A stretch of DNA of 56,172 bases from Heyndrickxia coagulans DSM 1 = ATCC 7050 (GTDB lineage Bacteria > Bacillota > Bacilli > Bacillales > Bacillaceae_C): the NCBI RefSeq assembly GCF_000290615.1, contig NZ_ALAS01000258.1, forward strand, positions 1-56,172, given 5' to 3'. Position numbers and translations under genes: made by a program. Every line of letters begins with the position of its first letter. Within the stretch, counting starts at the first letter, position 1. A model generated the notes under the pieces. It had not been told where the DNA came from. It searched no databases and saw only the letters and a program-made list of their open reading frames with translations. Shown here piece by piece: positions 9,108-17,406 of this stretch.

Positions 9108-10331
9108 TCAGACCCTCACGATTTGTTTTTCGGGCAAACGCGCGGCTTGCCCTTCACTTAAGCGCCAGGTATCCCGTGCAATCATCAATTCTTCGTTTGC
9201 CGGAATGACCAGTAAAGACACTTTTGAATCAGGGGTATGAATATACGGCCCGTTTTCTTCGTTTGACTGGAAATCCAATTTTGCCCCAAGATAGGCTAAA
9301 TTGGACACCACTGCTTGCCGGACGGAGGCAGAATGTTCCCCGATCCCTGCCGTGAACACAATGGCATCCACCCCGCCCATCAATGCAACATAACCGCCGA
9401 CACATTCTGTCACACGATTCACAAACATTTTGATTGCCAATTCCGCCTGCTCATTATGGGCTTTTGCTGCCAGCTCCACGTCGCGGAAATCATTTGAAAT
9501 CTCGGAAATGCCGAGCAAGCCGGACTCTCTATTGAACATATCCATCATTTCATCAATGGTGTGCCCTGTTTTTTTCATGATAAATGGAAGGATGGAAGGA
9601 TCTATTGTACCGGAACGCGTTCCCATCATCAATCCGGCCAGCGGGGTAAAGCCCATTGAAGTATTGACAGACTTTCCGCCTTGAATTGCGCAAATGCTGG
9701 AACCGTTCCCTAAATGGCAGGAAATGATTTTCAAATCTTTCAATGGTTTTTCAAGAAGCAGGGCCGCTTCACTGGCAACATACTGATGATTGGTTCCATG
9801 GAAGCCGTATTTCCGGATATGATATTGGTTGTATAATTTCAAAGGCACCGGATACAAATACGTTTCAGGTGCAAGCGTTTGATGGAAAGCGGTATCGAAC
9901 ACGGCTACGGCACAAGCTTTCGGAAGCCTTTTCATAAAAGCCCTGATTCCGAGCAACCCAGCCGGATTATGCAAAGGTGCCAGTTCGCACAGATTTTCAA
10001 TTTTTTGAATCACTGTACGGTCCAGTACGGCAGAATCCGAAAAGTCAGAACCGCCATGTGTGATCCGGTGGCCGACAGCTGAAATTTCATTTAAATCATC
10101 GACAATACGGTTTTCTAAAAGAATTTCAATCAAATAATCCGCAGCGTCACGGTGATCGTGGATCGGCGGTTTTTCTTTTTGGCGGAAACCGTTGATTTTA
10201 TATGAAACCTCAGGCGCGTCGAATCCGATTCGTTCAAACACCCCTTCAATTAAAATACTTTCATCCGGCATATTGAAGACTTTAAATTTTAATGAAGAAC
10301 TGCCTGCATTAATGGCCATTATTTTTTTCAT
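9108..10331 (-). CDS. ackA: Acetate kinase
   Basis: ATP + acetate to acetyl-phosphate + ADP, used in reverse for overflow acetate production. The N-terminal phosphate-binding motif NAGSSSLKFK, the GFHGTNH/SH motif (HGTNHQYV), the LGNGSS loop and the C-terminal FTAGIGEHS motif are all present. Length is 407 aa, slightly above the ~395 usual, with about ten extra C-terminal residues. The ATG at 10331 follows GGAGGG at 7 nt; longer in-frame starts lack such a site. It is transcribed away from the PocR/AraC regulator gene. A cre-like sequence lies upstream. Confidence 0.97.
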   Translation of the reverse strand: MKKIMAINAGSSSLKFKVFNMPDESILIEGVFERIGFDAPEVSYKINGFRQKEKPPIHDHRDAADYLIEILLENRIVDDLNEISAVGHRITHGGSDFSDSAVLDRTVIQKIENLCELAPLHNPAGLLGIRAFMKRLPKACAVAVFDTAFHQTLAPETYLYPVPLKLYNQYHIRKYGFHGTNHQYVASEAALLLEKPLKDLKIISCHLGNGSSICAIQGGKSVNTSMGFTPLAGLMMGTRSGTIDPSILPFIMKKTGHTIDEMMDMFNRESGLLGISEISNDFRDVELAAKAHNEQAELAIKMFVNRVTECVGGYVALMGGVDAIVFTAGIGEHSASVRQAVVSNLAYLGAKLDFQSNEENGPYIHTPDSKVSLLVIPANEELMIARDTWRLSEGQAARLPEKQIVRV

Positions 10332-10489
10332 ATTATATCCCTCCGAAATCACAAACTTATCATTCATGTGATTTATTTCACAAATATTTATATGCGTTTC
10401 CTTATAATACAAGTATAAAGAAACCCTTTGTCACAAATTTGCCTATTCCGGCATCAAATTCTGTTGAAAATACGGAAAATGATATTTTT

Positions 10490-10503
10490 TTGTTGCGCTT
10501 TCA
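10490..10503 (-). promoter_or_regulatory. Imperfect cre-like (CcpA) site upstream of ackA
   Basis: Reading on the minus strand, TGAAAGCGCAACAA matches the CcpA consensus TGWAARCGYTWNCW at 12 of 14 positions. It lies about 160 nt before the ackA start in the intergenic region shared with the divergent regulator gene. Activation of ackA by CcpA is established in B. subtilis; the role here is inferred. Confidence 0.4.
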
Positions 10504-10647
10504 TTTATAATGAGGCTAGAAATCAATGTTTGCGCTTTCCCGCCTTTTTGCATGGCAAATGATTCATTTGTATTTTTTTGTTCAGCTTTGAACAAAATTT
10601 TGCAACCGCTTAAATGATTGCTTTTTTGAAAACGGGGGTTTTGTGAA

Positions 10648-11529
10648 ATGGCAAACAAACAACAGATCGAAAAAGTAATGGAAATGTTTTCTTCTGCGAC
10701 CGGCCTCACAGCGGTTTATGTGGATATTGACGGAAAAGAAATTTCGGATGATGATCAATTCCCGCCTGTCTGCCAAATCATGCGGCAAGTTCCGCATCTC
10801 CGGAAACACTGCCAAAAATGCGCGAAATGCGGCGGCTTTGAAACAATGAAAAACGGGCAGCCGTGTATTTACAGGTGCCATGCGGGCCTCGCGGATTTTG
10901 CGGTTCCGGTAAAAAGCCGGGAAAACACGCTTTATGGTTTTATCATTAGCGGGCAGGTACGCCTGGAAGATGATGAAAATCAAGTGAAAGAGTTTTTGCA
11001 ACAAAAACCGCTTGATCTGTCTTACCGCCATGATTTTGCGGCCGCCTACAGCAAACTTCCGGTTTTTTCTTTAGAAAAGTTATCTGCTTCTGCCGAAGTG
11101 TTAAGTACTTTGTCAGCATACTATTTGCCATCCATTTTAAATGAAGAAGAAGCAAAACCGGCGAAAGAACCAGCGGCCCAAGCCAAAAAACATGCCCGGT
11201 CCAAGAAAGAAATAAAGCAAGCCCTGAAATATATCCAGAAACACATTCACCAGCCTGTCACTTTGGAAGAAGTCGCCGGCCATGTGTATTTAAGCCCGTA
11301 CTATTTCAGCAAACTTTTCAAAAAGGAAACCGGCGAAACATTTGTTTCTTTTGTCAACCGCCAAAAAATGAATCTAGCGAAAGATATGCTTGCCAACGAT
11401 GACTTGCCAGTTTCTTATATTGCGCACAGCCTGGGCTTTCGGGAGATCAGTTATTTCAGCAAAGTGTTCAAAAGGTATTACCAAACCACCCCGACCAGCT
11501 ACAGGGCGATGTCCCGTAAGAAAGGATGA
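10648..11529 (+). CDS. PocR-domain AraC-family transcriptional regulator
   Basis: A 293-aa regulator. The N-terminal ~150 residues form a PocR-type ligand-binding domain with a Cys cluster (HCQKCAKCGG and a later YRCHAGL). The C-terminal ~100 residues hold two AraC helix-turn-helix units (VTLEEVAGHVYLSPYYFSKLFK and a second one ending PTSYRAM). PocR domains are thought to sense small hydrocarbon-derived ligands such as diols, but the ligand here is unknown. ATG at 10648 follows a G-rich site. It is divergent from ackA, which raises the possibility of control over overflow or diol/acetate metabolism; no operator was identified. Confidence 0.88.
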   Translation: MANKQQIEKVMEMFSSATGLTAVYVDIDGKEISDDDQFPPVCQIMRQVPHLRKHCQKCAKCGGFETMKNGQPCIYRCHAGLADFAVPVKSRENTLYGFIISGQVRLEDDENQVKEFLQQKPLDLSYRHDFAAAYSKLPVFSLEKLSASAEVLSTLSAYYLPSILNEEEAKPAKEPAAQAKKHARSKKEIKQALKYIQKHIHQPVTLEEVAGHVYLSPYYFSKLFKKETGETFVSFVNRQKMNLAKDMLANDDLPVSYIAHSLGFREISYFSKVFKRYYQTTPTSYRAMSRKKG

Positions 11530-11594
11530 CAATAAGCATGAAGGAGCCCCCCTTTTTTCAGGCAGGATTTCTATTCTTTTTTTTAAAAAACTGA

Positions 11595-11623
11595 TTGACA
11601 ACACAACCCGTTCCTTATATACT
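11595..11623 (+). promoter_or_regulatory. Consensus promoter of the tRNA-Val gene
   Basis: A perfect TTGACA (11595-11600) and TATACT (11618-11623) are separated by 17 nt, 26 nt before the mature tRNA 5' end. Confidence 0.85.
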
Positions 11624-11649
11624 AAATATTGTCCGACAGAGATGAATAC

Positions 11650-11722
11650 GATTCCGTAGCTCAGCTGGGAGAGCGCCACCTTGACAGGGTGGAGGTCGCT
11701 GGTTCGAGACCAGTCGGAATCA
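11650..11722 (+). tRNA. tRNA-Val (anticodon GAC)
   Basis: A 73-nt cloverleaf: acceptor stem GATTCCG/CGGAATC, D-arm TAGCTCAGCTGGGAGAGC, anticodon stem CCACC/GGTGG with loop TTGACAG (anticodon GAC), T-arm with TTCGA, discriminator A. CCA is not encoded (TCC follows). It stands alone, with its own promoter and terminator, and an integrase remnant follows immediately, consistent with use as an integration target. Confidence 0.95.
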
Positions 11723-11729
11723 TCCTGCT

Positions 11730-11768
11730 AGCGTCAATCCGTACGTATCAACGGTTTGGCGCTTTTTT
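11730..11768 (+). terminator. Terminator after tRNA-Val
   Basis: Arms AGCGTCAATCCGT and ACGGTTTGGCGCT pair with one mismatch and one G-T pair, followed by six T residues. Confidence 0.75.
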
Positions 11769-11859
11769 CATGACCGCTGACATAGTCGGTGACTTGTCCG
11801 AACGGTTACGGTTACCGTCACCCGATATGTTACACGCTTCATTTAGGAGGCGTGTTTTG

Positions 11860-12426
11860 ATGCGTAAAAATAACCGCAAAACAGATGATCGCAAGATGGC
11901 AACAAACCTCGATAACCTGTTCGAAATTTTCTACACGATTAAAACTGCGGAAGGCCGCGCGCCTGGCACGTTAAAACAATACCGCGAGAATTACCAATAT
12001 TTTGCTGTTTTTTTGGACAAACGCGGTATTCCTCGTAACATTACCGATATCACCCGTAATACCATACGCGACTATATCCGTTACATGCAAACGGAAGTCA
12101 TTAAATACGAAGGCCACCGGTTCAAGACGGCAGCACAACAAACAGCAGGGCTTTCGCCTAGCTCGATAAACACACGGTTGAAAACGCTTCGAGTGTTCTT
12201 CCGCTGCCTTGTCAGCGAAGGTTTACTCGACACCAACCCGACCCACGGCGTTACTAACGTACCGGAGCCGCAGGAAAAAATCACAATCTTAACACCGGAA
12301 GAAATGAAGCGTTTGACGTTCCGAATAAAAGGAGATTCACAGACTTCCGCGACTATGTACTGGGTCTGTCCCAATTGCAAAATCTGTGCACCCGGCTGTT
12401 GCAGCGGCTGCGGAACCGCTGGATGA
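11860..12426 (+). pseudogene. Tyrosine recombinase (integrase) remnant, catalytic domain missing
   Basis: The first ~145 codons read as the SAM-like, core-binding N-terminal domain of a phage/XerD-type integrase (GTLKQYRENYQYF, SPSSINTRLKTLRVFF, ILTPEEMKRL). The frame then degenerates. A neighbouring frame restores integrase-like sequence (FTDFRDYVLGL, from about 12333) before running into unrelated residues up to 12566. The whole catalytic part (R...HxxR...Y) is absent. ATG 11860 has AGGAGG nine nt upstream. A frameshift plus an internal deletion is the simplest explanation. Position directly behind tRNA-Val suggests a decayed integrative element whose cargo has been lost. Confidence 0.82.
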
Positions 12427-12535
12427 TCCTCCGGGAATACGATCTTTCAGAACAGGATTGGCCGGAGTGCCGTAGTGAACATTTTCTCCCTTTCAAAAGG
12501 GCTTTTTCATTTTGTCATTCATTTTGTAAAATGGA

Positions 12536-12564
12536 TTGTATTTCGTTCGCAGTTTCAGTATATT
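12536..12564 (+). promoter_or_regulatory. Predicted promoter of the ywrCBA operon
   Basis: TTGTAT (12536-12541) and TATATT (12559-12564) are spaced by 17 nt, 61 nt before the ywrC start. An Lrp/AsnC-type regulator encoded first in the operon probably binds in this stretch, but no operator repeat was resolved. Confidence 0.5.
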
Positions 12565-12625
12565 AATACATATAGATACTTATAGATAAGAATGGCTTAC
12601 ATTTTGAAATAAAGGAGAGGGGTCT

Positions 12626-13102
12626 ATGCCCAGGCAATATGATGGTGCCGCCGTTCAGCTGGATGAAATTGACCGCCAAATTATCCAGCTTTTAAACGGA
12701 AATGGCAGAATATCGTTTACAGATTTGGCAAAGGAAATCAAACTTTCCCGTGTGGCTGTTCAATCACGCGTCCATTCCCTGGTTGAAGATGGTGTGATTG
12801 AATGTTTTACCGCCGTCGTGAACCCTGAAAAAATCGGCCTTCACCAGTCCGCTTTTTTTAATGTTGAAGTAGAGCCGAAACATTTACAGGAAGTGGCCGA
12901 AACATTGGCCAAAGATCCGTCGGTTTCAAGTCTTTATCATATGTCAGGCCCCAGCAAACTTCATATGCACGGCTTATTTAAAGACAACCAGGAAATGGAA
13001 CTGTTTCTTAAAGAGCGGTTATATCCGCTGCCCGGCATTATGAGTGTCGATTGCCAGATTTTACTCAAACGTTATAAAAGCCGGATTGGAATGAAACTGT
13101 AA
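12626..13102 (+). CDS. ywrC: Lrp/AsnC-family regulator YwrC (ChrS-like)
   Basis: A 158-aa Lrp/AsnC protein. An N-terminal winged helix-turn-helix ([20 protein letters not shown] through [15 protein letters not shown]) is followed by a RAM-type effector and oligomerisation domain. It is the first gene of a three-gene operon with two chromate-transporter halves, exactly as B. subtilis ywrC-ywrB-ywrA, in which YwrC (ChrS) has been described as a chromate-responsive repressor. Ribosome site AAAGGAGAGGGG precedes ATG 12626. The gap to ywrB is 12 nt. Confidence 0.88.
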   Translation: MPRQYDGAAVQLDEIDRQIIQLLNGNGRISFTDLAKEIKLSRVAVQSRVHSLVEDGVIECFTAVVNPEKIGLHQSAFFNVEVEPKHLQEVAETLAKDPSVSSLYHMSGPSKLHMHGLFKDNQEMELFLKERLYPLPGIMSVDCQILLKRYKSRIGMKL

Positions 13103-13114
13103 GGGGGTTACATT

Positions 13115-13714
13115 GTGGAAAAACAGCAAAATACTTATGCCCAGCTTGCCATGGCAATGCTTAGGACCGGCATTCTCGGCTATGGCGGCGGCCCGTCTGT
13201 CATGCCACTTTTCCGGTATGAGGCAGTGACAAGGTACAAATGGCTGGATGACGACGAATTCGGGGAAACATTGGCAATTGCAAACGCGCTGCCGGGCCCG
13301 ATTGCGACAAAAATGGCCGCTTACCTCGGGTACAAGTTGAAAAAGACAACCGGCGCCGTGTTCGCCATTTTACTCCATATTCTTCCGAGCAGCATCGCCA
13401 TGATTGCGTTGCTGTCGCTTGTATCGGTACTAAGCCATTCCAAGATTGTGGCCGGAATGATTGCAGGGGTCATGCCGGTTGTTGCCGTCATGCTTGGACA
13501 GATGGCTTACGACTTTGGGGAAAAAACGGTCAAGGGGCTTGGAAAGGTTTTCGGAATCGCCATGTTTGTTATTTCCTTTCTCCTGCTTGAGACGATCCAT
13601 CTCCACCCGGCTATTGTCATTCTGATTTTTCTTGCGTACGGAAGCATCCACTTTCGTCTCGTTGCAAAAAGGAGGAAAAATGAAAAAAAGAAGAAAAGGG
13701 ATGAAGCGGGATGA
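13115..13714 (+). CDS. ywrB: Short-chain chromate transporter subunit YwrB
   Basis: A 199-aa CHR-family membrane protein. It has the family signatures GYGGGPSVMPLF near the start and ANALPGPIATKMA near residue 60, followed by several hydrophobic helices and a basic tail. Short-chain CHR proteins act as pairs of homologous halves with opposite topology; the partner is ywrA. The GTG at 13115 follows AAGGGGG at about 8 nt. The stop overlaps the ywrA start by 4 nt (ATGA), consistent with equimolar production. The likely function is chromate efflux, by analogy with B. subtilis chr3N/chr3C. Confidence 0.88.
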   Translation: MEKQQNTYAQLAMAMLRTGILGYGGGPSVMPLFRYEAVTRYKWLDDDEFGETLAIANALPGPIATKMAAYLGYKLKKTTGAVFAILLHILPSSIAMIALLSLVSVLSHSKIVAGMIAGVMPVVAVMLGQMAYDFGEKTVKGLGKVFGIAMFVISFLLLETIHLHPAIVILIFLAYGSIHFRLVAKRRKNEKKKKRDEAG

Positions 13715-14250
13715 TCTGGTTCCAGTTAATGCTTGGTTTTTTTATTGCAAATATCCTCGGCTACGGCGGGGGGCCGTCCTCCATTCCGTTGATGTACCAT
13801 GAAATTGTTACGCATTACGGATGGCTGAATGACAGCGAATTTTCCAATATGCTGGCACTCGGCAATGCGCTCCCGGGCCCGATCGCAACCAAAATTGCCG
13901 CATTCGTCGGCTACGGGGCCGGCGGGTGGACAGGGCTGTTAGCGGCTTTTGCCGGAACGATATTGCCGTCTGCCGTGGCGTTGATTGTGTTGCTGAAAGT
14001 ATTGCACAAATACCGCCAGTCTCTTGTTGTGAAAGGGATGTCCCTGCTTGTGCAGCCGGTCATCACCATTATGATGGTGGTGCTGACGTGGCAGATGGCG
14101 AAAAGTTCTTTCAGCCAAATCGGCATCTGGCAGTCACTTGGCATCGCCGCCGTCGCTTTCTGGGCCATGAATATCCGGAAAGTTCACCCTGCCCTTGTTA
14201 TTTGCGCGGCATTCATCTATGGCGGCATTGTGCTTCAGCATATAGTGTAA
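13711..14250 (+). CDS. ywrA: Short-chain chromate transporter subunit YwrA
   Basis: A 179-aa CHR-family partner of YwrB with the same two signatures (GYGGGPSSIPLM and NALPGPIATKIA) and about six hydrophobic segments. It is translationally coupled to ywrB. It is the last gene of the operon, followed by a strong terminator. Sulfate is the usual competing anion in this superfamily, so physiological substrates other than chromate are possible. Confidence 0.88.
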   Translation: MIWFQLMLGFFIANILGYGGGPSSIPLMYHEIVTHYGWLNDSEFSNMLALGNALPGPIATKIAAFVGYGAGGWTGLLAAFAGTILPSAVALIVLLKVLHKYRQSLVVKGMSLLVQPVITIMMVVLTWQMAKSSFSQIGIWQSLGIAAVAFWAMNIRKVHPALVICAAFIYGGIVLQHIV

Positions 14251-14286
14251 CGGGATAGAAGGAGAAAGTTCCCACACATTTTTCTT

Positions 14287-14329
14287 TAAAAAACCTGGAT
14301 GCCTGCTTCATCAGGCATCCAGGTTTTTT
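14287..14329. terminator. Bidirectional terminator between ywrA and aacS
   Basis: Perfect 12-bp stem (ACCTGGATGCCTG with its complement) around a 6-nt loop, flanked by A and T tracts. It serves both convergent genes. Confidence 0.92.
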
Positions 14330-14336
14330 ACTATGT

Positions 14337-16319
14337 TCACTTTTCCCGGCCGTTTAGCGTTTGGGAGAGTTCAATAAAGAAGTCGAGTGCTTCCGGATTG
14401 GCCATTGAGCCCCTGTTCACGACTTTATCGACCGGGAAGCCGAGCAATATTTTACGGATCGGGACTTCCAGTTTCTTCCCGCTCAATGTTTTTGGAATTT
14501 GTTCAACTTCATAAATTTCATCCGGGACAAACCGCGGCGAAACTTTCGCCCGGATTTCGGTTTTGATGCGGTTTTTCAATGTCTCATCCATATGCCGGCC
14601 CTGCTTCAGGACGACAAATAGCGGCATGAATGATTGCCTGCCGAGATGTTCCAGGTCGATGACAAGGCTCTCGATAATTTCATCAATGCCTTCGACCGCC
14701 CGGTAAATTTCGCTCGTGCCCATGCGGACGCCCTGGCGGTTAATTGTGGAATCGGAGCGGCCGTAAATGACACAGCTGCCTTTTTCATCAATCTTGATCC
14801 AGTCCCTGTGCCGCCATACCCCCGGATAGACATCAAAATAACTTTCGAAGTAACGTTTGTTGCCTTCATCCCCCCAAAAATACAGCGGCATTGACGGCAT
14901 CGGATCACAAATCGCCAGTTCCCCGACTTCATTCACAACCGGCTTGCCTTCCTCGTCAAATGCCTGAATATTTGCGCCCAGCCCGCGCGTCTGGATTTCG
15001 CCGGCATAGACCGGCAAAACAGGCGACCCGCCGACAAATGCGGTGCAAAGGTCCGTCCCCCCGCTTGTCGAAACCACCCATAAATCCGCTTTGACATTTT
15101 CGTAACACCAAATGAAACCTTCTGCCGTAAGCGGGGATCCCGTTGACAAAATTGCTTTCAGACGGGATAAATCATGTTTTTCCTTCGGCTTGACGCCGGA
15201 TTTCATGCATCCACTAATGTACCCCGCACTTGTGCCGAAGTGGGTCATGCCGGTTTTTTCCGCCAAATCCCATAATGCATCCATATCCGGATATGCCGGG
15301 CTGCCATCGTACAGGACGACCGTCGCCCCGGCCAGCAGGTTGCCGATTAAAAGATTCCACATCATCCAACCGGTTGTGGTGAACCAAAAATACACATCAT
15401 CCGGCTCCACCCCTTGTTCGACTTTTAAAATTTTCAAGTGTTCCAAAAGGATGCCGCCCTGTCCTTGGACGATCGGTTTCGGCAGGCCGGTTGTGCCGGA
15501 TGAAAATAAAATCCACAGCGGGTGATCAAACGGTACAGGTTCAAACGCGAGTTTAGCTTCTTCTTTCAGCACTTCCTTAAAGGAGACCGTGCTGCTGTCC
15601 GGTTTTATCTCTCCAAAATCCATATAAGGCACCACGATGGTTTTCTTTAATGTTGGAAGTGACGCCTGCAGTTCCGTGATGTTTTTTCGTTTGTCAAAAA
15701 TCCTGCCGTTATAGGAATAGCCGTCAACAGCAAATAAAACAGCCGGTTCGATTTGTTTAAACCGCTCAATGACGCTCTCGTTGCCGAAGTCCAGGGAACA
15801 CGACGACCAGACCGCGCCAATGGAGGCACATGCCAGGAAAGCAATCACCGTTTCCGGCATGCTTGGCATATAGGCCACTACCCGGTCTCCTTTTTGGATG
15901 CCAAGATTTTTCAGGTACTGTGCCGTTTTTGCTGTTTTTTCCTTCAGTTCCTGCCAGCTGACTTCCCTTTGCCGGACGGTTTCCGATTGGAAAATGAGCG
16001 CAGGCTTGTGCTTTCTGCTGTTGCGGAAAACGTGCTCGGCGTAGTTCAGCGTGGACCCGGCGAACCATTCGGCACCGGGCATTGTCCTTGATTTCAGGAC
16101 TTGTTCATACGGCGTATGGGAAATGACACCGCAGTATTCCCAAATGCTTTGCCAAAACGTTTCCAGCTGATCCACGGACCATTTCCAAAGATCCTGGTGG
16201 CGCTGAAATGCCAAGCCGTATTCTTTTTCCAGCCATTTACGGTAACGGGTAACCCCTGCTTTTTCAATCCGCTCCCCAGACGGCTGCCATAATAATGCCC
16301 CTTCTGTGACCGCCTTCAC
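14337..16319 (-). CDS. aacS: Acetoacetate-CoA ligase (acetoacetyl-CoA synthetase)
   Basis: A 660-aa ANL-superfamily enzyme: acetoacetate + CoA + ATP to acetoacetyl-CoA + AMP + PPi. Visible motifs are the P-loop FSSGTTGLPKPIV near residue 270, the A5 region GGTDLC near 440, the hinge GRSDSTINRQGVRMG near 540 and the A10 lysine motif KTLSGKKLEVP near 620. The N-terminal ~95 residues carry the ACAS_N-type extension. Translation starts at GTG with GGGGAGG upstream. It is monocistronic, with a strong promoter and a catabolite-response site just downstream of it, so use of ketone bodies or PHB-derived acetoacetate is probably repressed by glucose. Confidence 0.92.
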   Translation of the reverse strand: MKAVTEGALLWQPSGERIEKAGVTRYRKWLEKEYGLAFQRHQDLWKWSVDQLETFWQSIWEYCGVISHTPYEQVLKSRTMPGAEWFAGSTLNYAEHVFRNSRKHKPALIFQSETVRQREVSWQELKEKTAKTAQYLKNLGIQKGDRVVAYMPSMPETVIAFLACASIGAVWSSCSLDFGNESVIERFKQIEPAVLFAVDGYSYNGRIFDKRKNITELQASLPTLKKTIVVPYMDFGEIKPDSSTVSFKEVLKEEAKLAFEPVPFDHPLWILFSSGTTGLPKPIVQGQGGILLEHLKILKVEQGVEPDDVYFWFTTTGWMMWNLLIGNLLAGATVVLYDGSPAYPDMDALWDLAEKTGMTHFGTSAGYISGCMKSGVKPKEKHDLSRLKAILSTGSPLTAEGFIWCYENVKADLWVVSTSGGTDLCTAFVGGSPVLPVYAGEIQTRGLGANIQAFDEEGKPVVNEVGELAICDPMPSMPLYFWGDEGNKRYFESYFDVYPGVWRHRDWIKIDEKGSCVIYGRSDSTINRQGVRMGTSEIYRAVEGIDEIIESLVIDLEHLGRQSFMPLFVVLKQGRHMDETLKNRIKTEIRAKVSPRFVPDEIYEVEQIPKTLSGKKLEVPIRKILLGFPVDKVVNRGSMANPEALDFFIELSQTLNGREK

Positions 16320-16349
16320 TCGGTTTCCTCCCCATCTTCGTGATATACT

Positions 16350-16363
16350 TGTAAGCGCTGTCT
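16350..16363 (-). promoter_or_regulatory. cre site (CcpA operator) of aacS
   Basis: TGTAAGCGCTGTCT matches TGWAARCGYTWNCW at 13 of 14 positions. It lies between the predicted -10 and the ribosome site, a position that gives roadblock or start-site repression by CcpA. Confidence 0.8.
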
Positions 16364-16369
16364 TTTACT

Positions 16370-16399
16370 ATTTTACCAATACATGAAATATTTCGTCAA
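16370..16399 (-). promoter_or_regulatory. Sigma-A promoter of aacS
   Basis: On the minus strand, TTGACG (16399-16394), an 18-nt spacer, then TAAAAT (16375-16370). The start point should fall at the edge of the cre site. Confidence 0.7.
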
Positions 16400-16615
16400 C
16401 GAATGAAAAGGCGTTTCATGGAAAATGGGGGAAGGCCCTGCACGCTTCTTGCCTCTTCTTGGATCATACAAAATGTCAAATAGCAGCTATGTTCTTGGCG
16501 CTTTTTTCGTCCCGTTATGTTTCTCCAGTTCCGTTGCAGAACCATCATTTGGGCAGGCGGCCGTATAAAACTTTCCCGGATACATATGCTATTGGCTGTA
16601 CGAGAAGGTGATTTT

Positions 16616-16814
16616 GTGGGGAACCAGAAGAATAACAACCAAAAGAACAACAGCCAGCAAAACAAAAATAATATTGCGGAAGATGTAAAAAATACGGCAG
16701 GTGCCGCTCCATAAAGGGCTGGAAACGACAGAAGATGTGGCGATGAACGCTGTGGATGCAACTTCAAATGCAGTCAACAATGTGACGGGCGGATCGCAAA
16801 ACAATAAAAAATAA
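16616..16814 (+). pseudogene. Small Asn/Gln-rich protein, frameshifted
   Basis: A GTG with AAGGTG upstream opens a 32-codon frame (GNQKNNNQKNNSQQNKNN...) that stops at 16714. A second frame displaced by one base continues a coherent sequence (GLETTEDVAMNAVDATSN through NNVTGG) to a TAA at 16812-16814, right at a terminator. Removing one C near 16710 joins them into a single ~66-aa protein. Either the gene is frameshifted or the assembly carries a one-base error. Composition (Asn/Gln-rich, small, amphipathic second half) resembles small spore-associated proteins, but no family is recognised. Confidence 0.55.
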
Positions 16815-16840
16815 AAAGTGCCGGGAAATGGGCGCTTTTT
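16813..16840. terminator. Terminator shared by the small Asn-rich gene and ykuS
   Basis: Arms AAAAAGTGCC and GGCGCTTTTT pair over 10 bp with one G-T pair. The hairpin overlaps the ykuS stop codon. Confidence 0.7.
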
Positions 16841-17081
16841 ACATTCTGCTCGCCACTTCTTTTACAATATCTTCAGCAGACATGCCTTTTGCATCAATGA
16901 CAGGCGCCTTTGTCATCGTGTCATTGATCCCCATTGCGTTCATCTCGCTGCCGGTTACAACACAGCAGTCACAACCTTGTACATCTTGTTCGTTCTTAAT
17001 GGTTTTCACTTCATATCCTTTATCGCGCAGCGCTTCCTGGACATTTGTCAAAGCCTCTTCTACACCGATTATTACAGCCAT
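16839..17081 (-). CDS. ykuS: UPF0180 family protein YkuS
   Basis: An 80-aa cytoplasmic protein with the UPF0180 hallmarks: IGVEEALTNVQEALRDKGYEV at the start and GCDCCVVTG in the middle. No biochemical function is known for the family. The ATG at 17081 follows GGGAGGTG; the longer in-frame extension upstream is dismissed because the conserved domain begins at this Met. It appears monocistronic. Confidence 0.88.
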   Translation of the reverse strand: MAVIIGVEEALTNVQEALRDKGYEVKTIKNEQDVQGCDCCVVTGSEMNAMGINDTMTKAPVIDAKGMSAEDIVKEVASRM

Positions 17082-17358
17082 GGTTAACACCTCCCTTTTT
17101 TTATCGTACCCATCTGATTTTAGAAAAAACATGTTTTTCCCGGTCGCAGACGGATGCTTTTTATTTTTTAATGGTGCTGAGAACCCGGTTGATTTCTGTA
17201 TCATGTCTCCCGGTTTTACTGAAATAGCCGATATCTTTTTGGCACACGTCAATTCCCGTGCGGCGGCAGCAAAAATATTTTTGTGTTCTTCCGCTTTTCA
17301 TTTGTATATTTAAAAATCCTCTCCGCATTTTTGAATACATTCATCATGCCCCGTATTG

Positions 17359-17395
17359 AAAAGCCGCACAGTTTTGCCAACTGTGCGGCTTTTTT
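17359..17395. terminator. Terminator downstream of the M3 oligopeptidase gene
   Basis: A 15-bp perfect stem (AAAAGCCGCACAGTT and its complement) with a 5-nt loop and T tracts on both strands. The rest of 17082-17406 shows no convincing gene. Confidence 0.9.
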
Positions 17396-17406
17396 GGCGT
17401 GCGCCT

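Noticed and set aside
16396-16767. 123-codon minus frame with a hydrophobic centre
   Set aside because: It is the antisense of the Asn/Lys-rich small gene (AAC/AAA runs read as Val/Phe/Leu) and has no ribosome site.
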